DNA from: Fen-1077 sp050014355
GTDB taxonomy: Bacteria; Chloroflexota; Dehalococcoidia; Dehalococcoidales; RBG-16-60-22
DNA: 15,123 nt
NCBI GenBank assembly: GCA_050014355.1
Contig: JBEKDL010000049.1
Span: 1 to 15,123 of the forward strand
Direction: 5' to 3'
Numbering within the stretch: the stretch's first letter is position 1; the number at the start of each line of letters is the position of its first letter. A program made the translations under genes and the position numbers. Positions 1 to 6,492 of this stretch are shown in pieces. Under the pieces are notes generated by a model. The model ran no database searches. It saw only the letters and a list, made by a program, of their open reading frames with translations, and was not told the origin of the DNA.

Positions 1-1
1 G

Positions 2-325
2 GGCGCGAAAGAAATCCATATGCGCATCTGTGCGCCGCCCATCAGGTATCCCTGCTTTTTCGGGGTGGACATGGCTACGCGGCGGGAGCTCATAGCCGCC
101 CAGAAAAGCATTCCCGAAATCTGCAAGTTTATCGGCGCTGATACCCTGGGCTATCTAAGCATCGGGGGGCTGATTAAGGCCATCGGCCTGCCGAAAGATA
201 ATTTCTGCCTGGCCTGTTTTACCGGCGATTATCCTATACCCGTCCAGCTGGAGATGGACAAGCTGGCGCTGGAAACAATCGCGGCGGGACAGAAGGGCAA
301 TGTTTGTGACGGTAACGATAAGTAG
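2..325 (+). CDS. purF: Amidophosphoribosyltransferase, C-terminal part (5' end outside window)
   Basis: C-terminal 107 residues of glutamine phosphoribosylpyrophosphate amidotransferase, the cytoplasmic enzyme that starts purine synthesis by making 5-phosphoribosylamine from PRPP and glutamine. The frame is open from base 2, so the gene begins left of the window; the ATG at 20 is internal. Visible family features are the segment RICAPPI..YPCFFGVD, followed by the helix TRRELIAA, IGADTLGYLS, and the CLACFTGDYP block near the end. In the B. subtilis-type enzyme, the Cys of YPCF and the CxxC of CLACF are ligands of a structural 4Fe-4S cluster, and all three are present. The N-terminal Ntn-hydrolase domain and most of the PRPP domain cannot be seen. 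Identification is firm. No clear terminator follows on this strand. Confidence 0.95.
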   Translation, partial: GAKEIHMRICAPPIRYPCFFGVDMATRRELIAAQKSIPEICKFIGADTLGYLSIGGLIKAIGLPKDNFCLACFTGDYPIPVQLEMDKLALETIAAGQKGNVCDGNDK

Positions 326-398
326 GATGTTTTGGGGCTTACCTGCCCTGATGCTTTGTTAATCCCAGGGCGAAGGCCGCTCTCGCTGTAAATAATTT

Positions 399-413
399 GC
401 CGTGCTTCACGGC
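399..413. repeat. Short perfect hairpin between convergent genes
   Basis: GCCGTG-CTT-CACGGC, a 6-bp stem with a 3-base loop, lies between the convergent ends of purF and the small minus-strand gene ending at 433. There is no T-tract on the plus strand and only an AAATTATTT tract on the minus strand, so it is at best a weak terminator for the minus-strand gene. The rest of 326-432 shows nothing recognisable. Confidence 0.35.
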
Positions 414-432
414 TAAAGCCGCAGGATGGCTG

Positions 433-660
433 CTAATCTAAAGTTTCATCGAAGACCAGGTCGGTCACGCGGAAAAGTGTTTTAAAAACTATTTTTTGCA
501 CATCTTCGGTCAGGTCTATATTAATTTCTTTTTGCTTCCGTACCGGAAGGCGTATCGGAAAAACACTATGGATATCTTCATTAATAGCCAAGCTCAATAA
601 CCTCGAGCGCTCGGGTTCGAGTAGTCTTTCGAGGAGTTGGTTTTTAGTCAAGGCAATCAT
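433..660 (-). CDS. Small hypothetical protein, 75 aa
   Basis: I do not recognise this protein. It has 75 residues, no cysteine, and alternating basic and acidic stretches: an N-terminal helix-like segment (TKNQLLERLLEPERSRLL), a basic patch around residues 38-45 (RLPVRKQKE) and an acidic C-terminus (DLVFDETLD). There is no signal peptide or membrane segment. It is supported as a real gene by a near-perfect ribosome binding site (AGGAGG, reading GGAAGGAGGAACACG just before the ATG on the minus strand) and by its position facing the AT-rich region shared with lexA. That region carries a 24-bp direct repeat which could serve this gene, lexA or both. It is divergent from lexA, so a damage-linked role is conceivable but unsupported. 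A small regulator or an antitoxin-like partner is possible, but no toxin is adjacent. Confidence 0.6.
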   Translation of the reverse strand: MIALTKNQLLERLLEPERSRLLSLAINEDIHSVFPIRLPVRKQKEINIDLTEDVQKIVFKTLFRVTDLVFDETLD

Positions 661-696
661 CGTGTTCCTCCTTCCTGCGGAAGTATCTTGACAAGT

Positions 697-810
697 AGTC
701 CTAGAACTTTAGATATAGGTAATTTATACAATAAATTTTAATCTCTTGATGACTAAATGTCAATATGAAAATCGAAAAATTATCGAAGTCTTAGTACCAT
801 AGATATAGAT
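697..810. repeat. 24-bp imperfect direct repeat, copies 90 bp apart
   Basis: Copy 1 is 697-720 and copy 2 is 787-810. They share AGTC-N-TAG-N-AC-NN-TAGATATAG-N-T, 19 of 24 positions. The offset is exactly 90 bp. They lie in the AT-rich gap between the small minus-strand gene and lexA, upstream of the lexA promoter. They could be paired operator sites or an old duplication. Confidence 0.5.
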
Positions 811-858
811 TTTCAATAAAATCAATCTAATAATCTAAATAAAACAGGATAGCCGCTA

Positions 859-887
859 TTGACAGCCTGTAAAATTTATTATATTAT
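859..887 (+). promoter_or_regulatory. lexA promoter, sigma-70 type
   Basis: TTGACA at 859-864 and TATTAT at 882-887 are separated by 17 bp: a perfect -35, optimal spacing and a near-perfect -10. Transcription should start near 893-895, inside the SOS box at 889-900, leaving a leader of roughly 38 bases before the lexA ATG. Confidence 0.85.
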
Positions 888-888
888 A

Positions 889-900
889 GAACAGGTGTTC
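889..900. promoter_or_regulatory. LexA binding site (SOS box)
   Basis: GAACAGGTGTTC is a perfect match to the Gram-positive (B. subtilis-type) SOS consensus GAAC-RNRY-GTTC. It begins two bases after the -10 element and covers the expected transcription start of lexA. That is the arrangement for autorepression: LexA bound here would block promoter escape until RecA-stimulated self-cleavage. Which box this particular LexA reads is inferred from the site's position at its own promoter. Confidence 0.85.
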
Positions 901-931
901 GTTATAAGGCGCATCGTCAGCGGGAGAGGAC

Positions 932-1573
932 ATGAAGAGGCTATCCGATAAACAGCGGCGTATTATTCGCTATATCGACCGGTTTATAAGCGAAAAAGGC
1001 TATCCGCCTTCGATACGCGATATCCAGGCGGGATGCGGCATTAGCTCGACATCGGTGGTGGACTACAATCTTAATATCCTGGAAAGTAGAGGACAAATCA
1101 GCCGCCATGCCGAGGTATCGCGCGGTATCCGGCTGCTCACGAAAGCGCCAGATAGCGGGCCAATGGTTGCGGTGCCCATCATCGGCACGATTGCCGCCGG
1201 CGAACCGATTCCCGTGCCCGGGCCCGATACGTGGGATGTCGCGGCGGTCTCGGAGACAATGGCAGTCCCGCCGGAGCTCACCCGCGGCCGGGAAGACGTG
1301 TATGCCCTGCGGGTGAAGGGCACATCCATGATTGACGCCCTTATTAACGATGGCGATATCGTCCTGATGCAGCAGGTCAACCGGGTGGAGAACGGGGAAA
1401 TGGCGGCGGTCTGGCTACTTGCGGAGAAGGAAGTGACCCTCAAAAAAGTCTATATCGAGCCGGAGCGCGTGCGCCTCCAGCCGGCCAATACCCAGATGAA
1501 ACCGCTTTACGCCGCGCCGGAAAACGTGGCAATTCAGGGTAAGGTTATCGGCGTTATCAGGCAGGTGGGGTAG
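932..1573 (+). CDS. lexA: LexA repressor, SOS regulator
   Basis: LexA is the transcriptional repressor of the DNA-damage (SOS) response. It is a 213-residue protein with the two expected domains. Residues 1-70 form the winged helix-turn-helix (KRLSDKQRRIIRYIDRFISEKGYPPSIRDIQ, then SSTSVVDYNLNILESRGQI). Residues about 78-213 form the S24-type self-cleavage domain. The cleavage site is Ala89-Gly90 (GTIAAGEPI). The catalytic Ser132 sits in KGTSM and the catalytic Lys is most likely Lys171 in VTLKK, giving a Ser-Lys spacing close to that of E. coli LexA (119/156). The start is set by a GGGAGAGG ribosome site just upstream and by the family N-terminus. A strong promoter with an overlapping SOS box precedes it, so autoregulation is expected. 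No umu or recA homologue is adjacent. Confidence 0.97.
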   Translation: MKRLSDKQRRIIRYIDRFISEKGYPPSIRDIQAGCGISSTSVVDYNLNILESRGQISRHAEVSRGIRLLTKAPDSGPMVAVPIIGTIAAGEPIPVPGPDTWDVAAVSETMAVPPELTRGREDVYALRVKGTSMIDALINDGDIVLMQQVNRVENGEMAAVWLLAEKEVTLKKVYIEPERVRLQPANTQMKPLYAAPENVAIQGKVIGVIRQVG

Positions 1574-1677
1574 CAGTTAAGGTTAGAGGGTTCGACTCCT
1601 GGTACACTAGGTTAATAAGGTGGGTTGTTTTGTAGCTATGTGAATTAAGATAGCCAATATTTTGGAGGTGGGTTGAA

Positions 1678-1893
1678 ATGTCATACGAATCATTAAAGGC
1701 GGAAATAAAAAGACTCAAAATCATGGCAACAAACGAAACTGACCCTGATGCAAGAATGAATATTTACGATTCAATTGCTGCCTACGGAGAAATAGCCAGA
1801 GAAGACTTGCTGGATATGGCAGAAGCTGAGAAAAACGCTGATGCGAAGAGATACTGCATATCAAGAGTCCAGGAAGCAAGCAAAAAGAAATAA
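1678..1893 (+). CDS. Small hypothetical helical protein, 71 aa
   Basis: I do not recognise a family. The 71-residue product is highly charged and looks almost entirely helical. The N-terminal stretch (SLKAEIKRLKIMATNETD) has coiled-coil-like spacing, followed by an alanine/glutamate-rich middle (AREDLLDMAEAEKNADAKRY) and a lysine tail (EASKKK). It has one cysteine (CIS), no signal peptide and no membrane segment. The reading frame is supported by a strong ribosome binding site (GGAGGTGG, about 7 bases before the ATG). It lies 104 bp behind lexA on the same strand, but with no overlap, so co-transcription is uncertain. Codon use is more A/T-rich than in lexA, which may mean a different origin. 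It ends about 50 bp before the palindromic repeat at 1941-2042. Confidence 0.65.
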   Translation: MSYESLKAEIKRLKIMATNETDPDARMNIYDSIAAYGEIAREDLLDMAEAEKNADAKRYCISRVQEASKKK

Positions 1894-1940
1894 TAACCGA
1901 GGTGAAAAACGAATCTGAGGGCATTTAACCACTAATTAAT

Positions 1941-2042
1941 TGTCATTGCGAGACCATTCCCGACGCAGGCGGGAAGGCGAAGCAATCCCCTAGTTAGGTT
2001 TAATTAAAAGATGGGGATTGCCACGCTTCGCTCGCAATGACA
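1941..2042. repeat. Interspersed palindromic repeat (MITE-like)
   Basis: Perfect 12-bp terminal inverted repeats, TGTCATTGCGAG at 1941-1952 and CTCGCAATGACA at 2031-2042, enclose a second imperfect complementary pair: GCGAAGCAATCCCC on the left and GGGGATTGCCACGCTTCGC on the right. The whole can fold into a long hairpin. From memory, CATTGCGAG...GCGAAGCAATC elements of this type are scattered through many bacterial genomes, including Chloroflexota and Deltaproteobacteria. It lies between two converging genes and stops 7 bp short of the ilvE stop, so its transcript hairpin could also act as a terminator for either side. Confidence 0.75.
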
Positions 2043-2049
2043 GTTGCAC

Positions 2050-2967
2050 TTACTTCTTATATACCGGCGTGCACCAGTGCGCGTACTTGGGGTGGTTGCC
2101 GCGGATTACCCTGGCGTAGATTTCCTGCAGCTTGGCGGTAATCGGCCCGATTTCCCCATCGGTGATGGTGCGCCGGTCGATTTCGCATACCGGCGTCACG
2201 TGGGCGGCGGTGCCGGTGAGGAAACATTCATCAGCGGTATACAGTTCGCTGCGGGCAATCGAGCGTTCGATGGTTTCGATGCCGAGTTCGTTCTTCGCCA
2301 GCTCGATGACGGTATGGCGCGTGATGCCCATGAGGATGTTATTATAGGCAGCCGGCGTCACTAGTTTACCGCCTTTCACCAGGAAGATATTTTCGCCGCT
2401 TCCCTCGGAGATGTACCCGTCCGGGGCCAGCATGATGGCCTCGTCATAGCCATTACCTATCGCTTCGGTCTTCGCCAGGGCGTTATTGATGTAAATGCCG
2501 GTAGACTTCACTTGAGGCGGGTTAACATTATCATCCGGCCGGCGCCAGGACGAAACGCCACATCTTGCCTTGTCCACGTCCAGATAACGCCCCCAGGGGA
2601 AGGCGAATATGAAGAAATCATGCTCCAGGTCGTGGAGCCGCACACCCAGCGCCTGGGAACTCGTATAAGCCATAGGGCGGATGTAAGTATCTTCCTGGAA
2701 ACCGCATTTGGCCACCAGCTCGACGGTCTTCTGGCAAAGCTCGTCCATCGAATAGGCAAGATTGATTTTCAGCACTTTGCAGCCGTTAATCAAACGTTCG
2801 TAGTGTTCTTTCTGGCGGAAGATGTAGGTCTGTTTCCGCTCGGCATTCCAGTTACCGCGTATCCCTTCGAAAATGGCGGTGCCATAGTGGAAAGCGTGGG
2901 TCATTATCCCTATTTTAGCTTCTTCCAGAGGGATAAACTTCTTCTGAAAAAAGGCGTAAGACGGCAT
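2050..2967 (-). CDS. ilvE: Branched-chain amino acid aminotransferase
   Basis: PLP enzyme of fold type IV that interconverts valine, leucine and isoleucine with their 2-oxo acids, using 2-oxoglutarate/glutamate. The 305-residue protein (from MPSYAFF) has the BCAT layout: FHYGTAIFEGIRG near residues 26-38, YIRPMAYTSSQALGV near 95-109, the probable PLP lysine Lys154 in QVKSTGIYINN, YISEGSGENIF, and a glycine/threonine phosphate-binding part (ITRHTVIELA, LTGTAAHVTPV). The start was chosen at 2967, not the upstream 3024. A GGGAGG ribosome site precedes 2967, and the probable promoter (-10 at 2995-3000) lies downstream of the longer start. It stands alone, divergent from the DedA-like gene. The E-G-S-G-E-N motif and length favour BCAT over D-amino acid transaminase or lyase relatives. 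Confidence 0.92.
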   Translation of the reverse strand: MPSYAFFQKKFIPLEEAKIGIMTHAFHYGTAIFEGIRGNWNAERKQTYIFRQKEHYERLINGCKVLKINLAYSMDELCQKTVELVAKCGFQEDTYIRPMAYTSSQALGVRLHDLEHDFFIFAFPWGRYLDVDKARCGVSSWRRPDDNVNPPQVKSTGIYINNALAKTEAIGNGYDEAIMLAPDGYISEGSGENIFLVKGGKLVTPAAYNNILMGITRHTVIELAKNELGIETIERSIARSELYTADECFLTGTAAHVTPVCEIDRRTITDGEIGPITAKLQEIYARVIRGNHPKYAHWCTPVYKK

Positions 2968-2994
2968 ATTACGTCCTCCCTTCCGATACCGTTT

Positions 2995-3024
2995 ATTATA
3001 ACCAGTCTGAAGGTTTAAATACAA
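2995..3024 (-). promoter_or_regulatory. Probable ilvE promoter
   Basis: On the minus strand TATAAT lies at 2995-3000, with a weak TTGTAT about 18 bp upstream (3019-3024). The predicted start near 2988 gives a leader of about 20 bases that includes the GGGAGG ribosome site. This supports the shorter ilvE start. Confidence 0.55.
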
Positions 3025-3052
3025 GTTTGGTTACTCGAGAGCTACAGCAGCA

Positions 3053-3061
3053 TGGTATAAT
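3053..3061 (+). promoter_or_regulatory. Extended -10 promoter of the DedA-like gene
   Basis: TGGTATAAT is a perfect extended -10 (TGnTATAAT) with no good -35. The predicted transcription start is about 3067-3069, directly beside the candidate start codons GTG 3065 and ATG 3071, so the mRNA would be nearly leaderless. Confidence 0.6.
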
Positions 3062-3070
3062 ACGGTGCAT

Positions 3071-3667
3071 ATGGCGGAAAAACCCCCGGCCAATCCTGAA
3101 AGAATGAGCGCGCTGACCTGGCTAAAAAAAAGGCTGGTGCCGCTATCAGGGCTACTGTTTTCCGTGGCCATTGTGCTAGCCATCGTTCTCGTTTATAAGC
3201 ACGATCCGGATATCTTTACCAAGCTCGGCCGTTACGGCTACGCCGGCGCTTTTGTTATTAGCGTTGTCCTCAACGGCACCATTCTTTTTCCAGTCAGCAA
3301 CGTGGCGGTGATGATTGGTCTAGGGGCGACGTTACCCCTGCCATGGCTCGTGGGGGTAGCCGGCGGCTTCGGGGCGGCCTTCGGTGAGATGACAGGCTAT
3401 CTCGCCGGGCGCAGCGGCCGTGGCCTGCTGGCGAGGAGTAAAGTCTACATCCGGGTGGAAGGCTGGGTGAAAAAGTGGGGGTGGCTGGCCGTATTTATCA
3501 TGGCAATTTTCCCGTTTGCTTTTGACGTCGTCGGTATTATCGCGGGCGCTCTCCGCATGCCGGTCTGGCGGTTCTTCGTCGCCTGCTGGCTGGGCCGGAC
3601 GATTTTTTATGTCTTCGCGGTGTACCTGACCTCGATGGGGATAAAGGCTTTACCCTGGTTCGGCTGA
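3071..3667 (+). CDS. DedA/VTT-family membrane protein
   Basis: A 198-residue integral membrane protein of the DedA / VTT (SNARE-associated) family. Bacterial members are linked to lipid scrambling, undecaprenyl-phosphate recycling and membrane energetics; the substrate here is unknown. About five hydrophobic segments can be seen, near residues 27-45, 56-76, 79-104, 137-160 and 165-188. The family's re-entrant motifs are present as FGEMTGYLAGRSGRG (104-118) and FPFAFDVVGIIAGALRMPVWRFF (147-169), ending in the usual G-R-x-x-x-Y. Most DedA proteins have F-x-P-x-x-R in the second motif; here the basic residue is absent (FPFAFD). Start choice is uncertain among GTG 3065, ATG 3071 and ATG 3104, because none has a good ribosome site; the promoter position favours a leaderless start at 3071. 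The 3' end overlaps the opposing MFS gene by 18 bp. Confidence 0.85.
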   Translation: MAEKPPANPERMSALTWLKKRLVPLSGLLFSVAIVLAIVLVYKHDPDIFTKLGRYGYAGAFVISVVLNGTILFPVSNVAVMIGLGATLPLPWLVGVAGGFGAAFGEMTGYLAGRSGRGLLARSKVYIRVEGWVKKWGWLAVFIMAIFPFAFDVVGIIAGALRMPVWRFFVACWLGRTIFYVFAVYLTSMGIKALPWFG

Positions 3668-4924
3668 CCTGTGCCGCCTGATTTGAAAAACCAGCCCCGC
3701 ACCGATAATGAAGTAGGCCGCGCAGGCCATTAGCATGACATTATAACCTGATAAAGCGCTGCGGTGGTTAAAAAAGTCGATGACCGGGCCGATAACGCGC
3801 GCGAAAGCGGCGCCGCCGGTGGTGGCCATATTGGCGATACCCAGATAGCGAGCCTCCTCCCCTTTAGCTACCAGGTCGGTCGCCAGAGCCCAGTTGGCGC
3901 TGTTAAAGGCCCCTATCGCCATGCCGATGATAACGGCGGCCCAGAGCGTGGCGCCGTATTCGCGTGTAACTGCGATAATCCCGATACCTGCCGCCCCGAT
4001 AAGCCCCGCCCCGGCGGAAATGGACTTGCGCCCGATTTTATCCGAAAGGTAGCCGGCGGGCCAGACCACCGCCAGCATGCCGGCCACGGCGAATATAGAA
4101 AAACGCGCCGTGGCTTCGGCGGGATTGGCTACGCCGATAACATCGCGGAGATAGTACATGGCGAACTGCTGGATAGTGGTAAAAGCCATGTAAATGAGGA
4201 GGCGCGAAGCCAGGAACCACACGATATCGCGGTTAGCGAGAGCTTCTTTAACCGTTCGGAATAACTCCGGCACCAGAGAAGTCCGGCGGCCGCTTGTTCT
4301 GGCCGGGGCTTCTTTCACCAGAACTATGGTGGCAATTAATGCCGCGAGCAGGACAGCGGCGAGTATGCCCAGGACAAGCCATAGCCACCGGGCGCCTTCC
4401 CCGGCGGAATACCTGTCCATGAAAATGCTGGCCAGGTACACGAGCGATACCCCGCCGACTACCTCCAGCAGCGCTTTGACGCCCGAAGCCACTCCGTGCT
4501 TGTTTTCCGGTACGCACTCGGGGATAAAGGCCTGGTAAGGGCCCTGTGCGGTATTGGTGGCTGCCTGCAACAGACAGTAGACGGCGAAGATAGCGGCAAA
4601 GCTGCCCGCCAGGCCGATACCCGGGAGCACCAGCAGTGCGATGATGCCCCCCGCCAGGACATAAGGCCGCCGCCGGCCCCATTTAAATGAAGAGCGGTCG
4701 CTGATGGCGCCGGCGATAGGCTGGACGAAGGTAGCTACAAGCAGTCCGGAAAGGGTGAGCAGGCCCAGGTAGGTATTTTTTTGCGCTTCCGGGACAATAT
4801 CCAGCAGCCGCAGCGGCAGGATAATGCTGTGCAGGCTCTGCCATAAAGCGGTAATGGCAAAGCCGAAGATGGTTATTTTAACGTAGTCTCGGCGGCGGAA
4901 CCGGCTGGCGCTTTCGTTTGACAT
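3650..4924 (-). CDS. Major facilitator superfamily transporter, 12 TM
   Basis: A 424-residue inner-membrane secondary transporter. Two six-helix halves are visible, separated by a charged central loop around residues 204-232 (KEAPARTSGRRTSLVPELFRTVKEA). The MFS loop 2-3 motif A occurs in both halves: GAISDRSSFKWGRRRPY at 72-88 and GYLSDKIGRKS at 291-301. The expanded first motif with a WGRRRPY tail is typical of the sugar-cation symporter (GPH/sucrose-type) branch, so a sugar or glycoside is possible, but the substrate cannot be read from sequence. I chose the ATG at 4924 because MSNESASRFRRRDY leads directly into helix 1. The longer frame from 5020 adds 32 residues unlike the family, although neither start has a strong ribosome site. 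The stop lies 18 bp inside the convergent DedA-like gene. It is divergent from pabB. Confidence 0.85.
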   Translation of the reverse strand: MSNESASRFRRRDYVKITIFGFAITALWQSLHSIILPLRLLDIVPEAQKNTYLGLLTLSGLLVATFVQPIAGAISDRSSFKWGRRRPYVLAGGIIALLVLPGIGLAGSFAAIFAVYCLLQAATNTAQGPYQAFIPECVPENKHGVASGVKALLEVVGGVSLVYLASIFMDRYSAGEGARWLWLVLGILAAVLLAALIATIVLVKEAPARTSGRRTSLVPELFRTVKEALANRDIVWFLASRLLIYMAFTTIQQFAMYYLRDVIGVANPAEATARFSIFAVAGMLAVVWPAGYLSDKIGRKSISAGAGLIGAAGIGIIAVTREYGATLWAAVIIGMAIGAFNSANWALATDLVAKGEEARYLGIANMATTGGAAFARVIGPVIDFFNHRSALSGYNVMLMACAAYFIIGAGLVFQIRRHRSAEPG

Positions 4925-5052
4925 GATGTTTTTTCCAGCATAGCAGAGCGGGGTTAAAGAGGCAACAGGAAAAAGCCAGGCCGACGGTGCTATACTGTCG
5001 CTATAATGCTCATGTGTCATTTTTTTAATTATTCAGGAAGCTAATATTAATT

Positions 5053-6492
5053 ATGCCAGCCCGTTACCCCCTCGTCGAAGAATTGTTCATGGCGCCGGAC
5101 GCCGCCTGGTGCTTCGAGGCGTTCGCGCCGAGGCCTTTCAGTTTTTTCCTCGATAGCGGCATGGACGCGCAGAAGCTGGGGCGCTATTCATTCATGGGCA
5201 GCGACCCCTTCCTGGTATTGAGGAGTCTCGGCGATAGCGTGTCCCTCATCAGAGACGGGAAGGAGGAGGTCAGGCGGGGCAATCCTTTCGATATTCTCGG
5301 CGAGCTGCTGAAGGCGTATACGCTCGATAGCAGCCGGGAAAATGTGCCGTTTACCGGAGGCGCGGTAGGGTATTTCAGCTACGATTTGTGCCACTTCATC
5401 GAGCGCCTGCCGACTTGCGCGGTGGACGATTTGAACCTCCCGGAGTGCTACCTCGCCTTCTACGACGCGGTAGTCGCCTTTGCCCATGCGGAGAAGAAAG
5501 CATTCATTGTATCCACCGGTTTCCCGGAGCTCGATGAAAAAAAGAGGCTGCGCCGGGCCGCGGAAAGATTACGGGAACTAAGAAGTCGGGTCATGTTGGC
5601 GGCGCCTCCCTCGGAAATAATCCCGGCCGCCTCTGCCGGGAGCGCCGCGCTCAAGGCCAATTTCACGCACCAGGCGTACCTGGAGGCGGTGGCTAAGGCA
5701 CGCGAGTACATCTGCGCCGGTGATATTTTCCAGGTCAACCTTTCACAGCGGTTCGAGACCGAATTAAATATGCTGCCTTACGATTTATATAAAAAGCTGC
5801 GCAAAATAAACCCGGCGCCCTTTGCGAACTATTTCAACTTCGATGGCGTCAGCATCGTCGGCGCTTCGCCGGAGCGCTTTCTCAAGCTACGGGGGGATTG
5901 GGTGGAAACGCGCCCCATCAAGGGCACCAGGCCCCGCGGCAAGACTCCTGAAGAAGATAAGAGGCTGGCGGAAAGTCTGCTCAAGAGCGCCAAAGACCGC
6001 GCCGAAAACACCATGATTGTCGACCTCGAGCGGAACGACATCGGCCGGGTCTGCCGCTACGGCACGGTGAAAGTCACCGAGCTGGCCATCCTGGAGACAT
6101 ACCCCACCGTTTTTCACCTCACCTCGACGGTGGTAGGGCAACTGAAAGAGGGCAAAGACCGCATCGACCTGCTGAAAGCCACCTTCCCCGGCGGCTCCAT
6201 CACCGGCGCGCCCAAGGTACGCGCCATGGAGATTATCGATGAGTTGGAGCCAACGCGCCGCAGCATCTACACCGGCTCGCTGGGCTATTTGAGCTTCGGC
6301 GGGGACATGGACCTGGACATCGTTATCCGGACGATAATAATCAAGGACGGCAAAGCCTATTTCCAGATGGGCGGCGCTATCGTCTACGACTCCAGACCGG
6401 AGTCGGAATACATCGAGACGCTGGACAAAGGCCGGGCGCTGATGAAAGCCCTTGACCTTACCCCGCCCGATAGTGCGGAGGCAGTCCCGTGA
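5053..6492 (+). CDS. pabB: Aminodeoxychorismate synthase component I
   Basis: Chorismate-binding subunit that aminates chorismate to 4-amino-4-deoxychorismate with ammonia from PabA, the first step to p-aminobenzoate and folate. The 479-residue protein has the N-terminal anthranilate-synthase-like domain (LGRYSFMGSDP at 42-52, GGAVGYFSYDL at 102-112) and the C-terminal chorismate-binding domain (CAGDIFQVNLSQRF, GASPERFL, KDRAENTMIVDLERND, GGSITGAPKVRAMEIIDE, YTGSLGYLS). The deciding feature is PIKGTRPRG with Lys290. PabB enzymes carry this catalytic lysine, whereas TrpE has alanine there (PIAGT). It is followed by pabA with a 4-base overlap and then a class IV lyase candidate, and no other trp genes are present. 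A ribosome site AGGAAG lies 11 bases upstream. A TATAAT at 5002-5007 may be its -10, but no good -35 is seen. Confidence 0.9.
   Translation: MPARYPLVEELFMAPDAAWCFEAFAPRPFSFFLDSGMDAQKLGRYSFMGSDPFLVLRSLGDSVSLIRDGKEEVRRGNPFDILGELLKAYTLDSSRENVPFTGGAVGYFSYDLCHFIERLPTCAVDDLNLPECYLAFYDAVVAFAHAEKKAFIVSTGFPELDEKKRLRRAAERLRELRSRVMLAAPPSEIIPAASAGSAALKANFTHQAYLEAVAKAREYICAGDIFQVNLSQRFETELNMLPYDLYKKLRKINPAPFANYFNFDGVSIVGASPERFLKLRGDWVETRPIKGTRPRGKTPEEDKRLAESLLKSAKDRAENTMIVDLERNDIGRVCRYGTVKVTELAILETYPTVFHLTSTVVGQLKEGKDRIDLLKATFPGGSITGAPKVRAMEIIDELEPTRRSIYTGSLGYLSFGGDMDLDIVIRTIIIKDGKAYFQMGGAIVYDSRPESEYIETLDKGRALMKALDLTPPDSAEAVP

Noticed and set aside
1586..1620. GGTTCGACTCCTGG downstream of lexA resembles a tRNA T-arm.
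   Set aside because: Only the loop TTCGACT fits; the flanking bases give at most three pairs, and no anticodon arm or acceptor stem is present. Treated as chance or a very short remnant.
3024..3024. Longer ilvE start adding 19 residues.
   Set aside because: It lies upstream of the probable transcription start, while the ATG at 2967 has a good GGGAGG ribosome site and the family N-terminus.
5053..6492. Anthranilate synthase component I (TrpE) for the chorismate enzyme.
   Set aside because: The PIKGT motif carries the PabB lysine, not the TrpE alanine, and there are no trp genes alongside.
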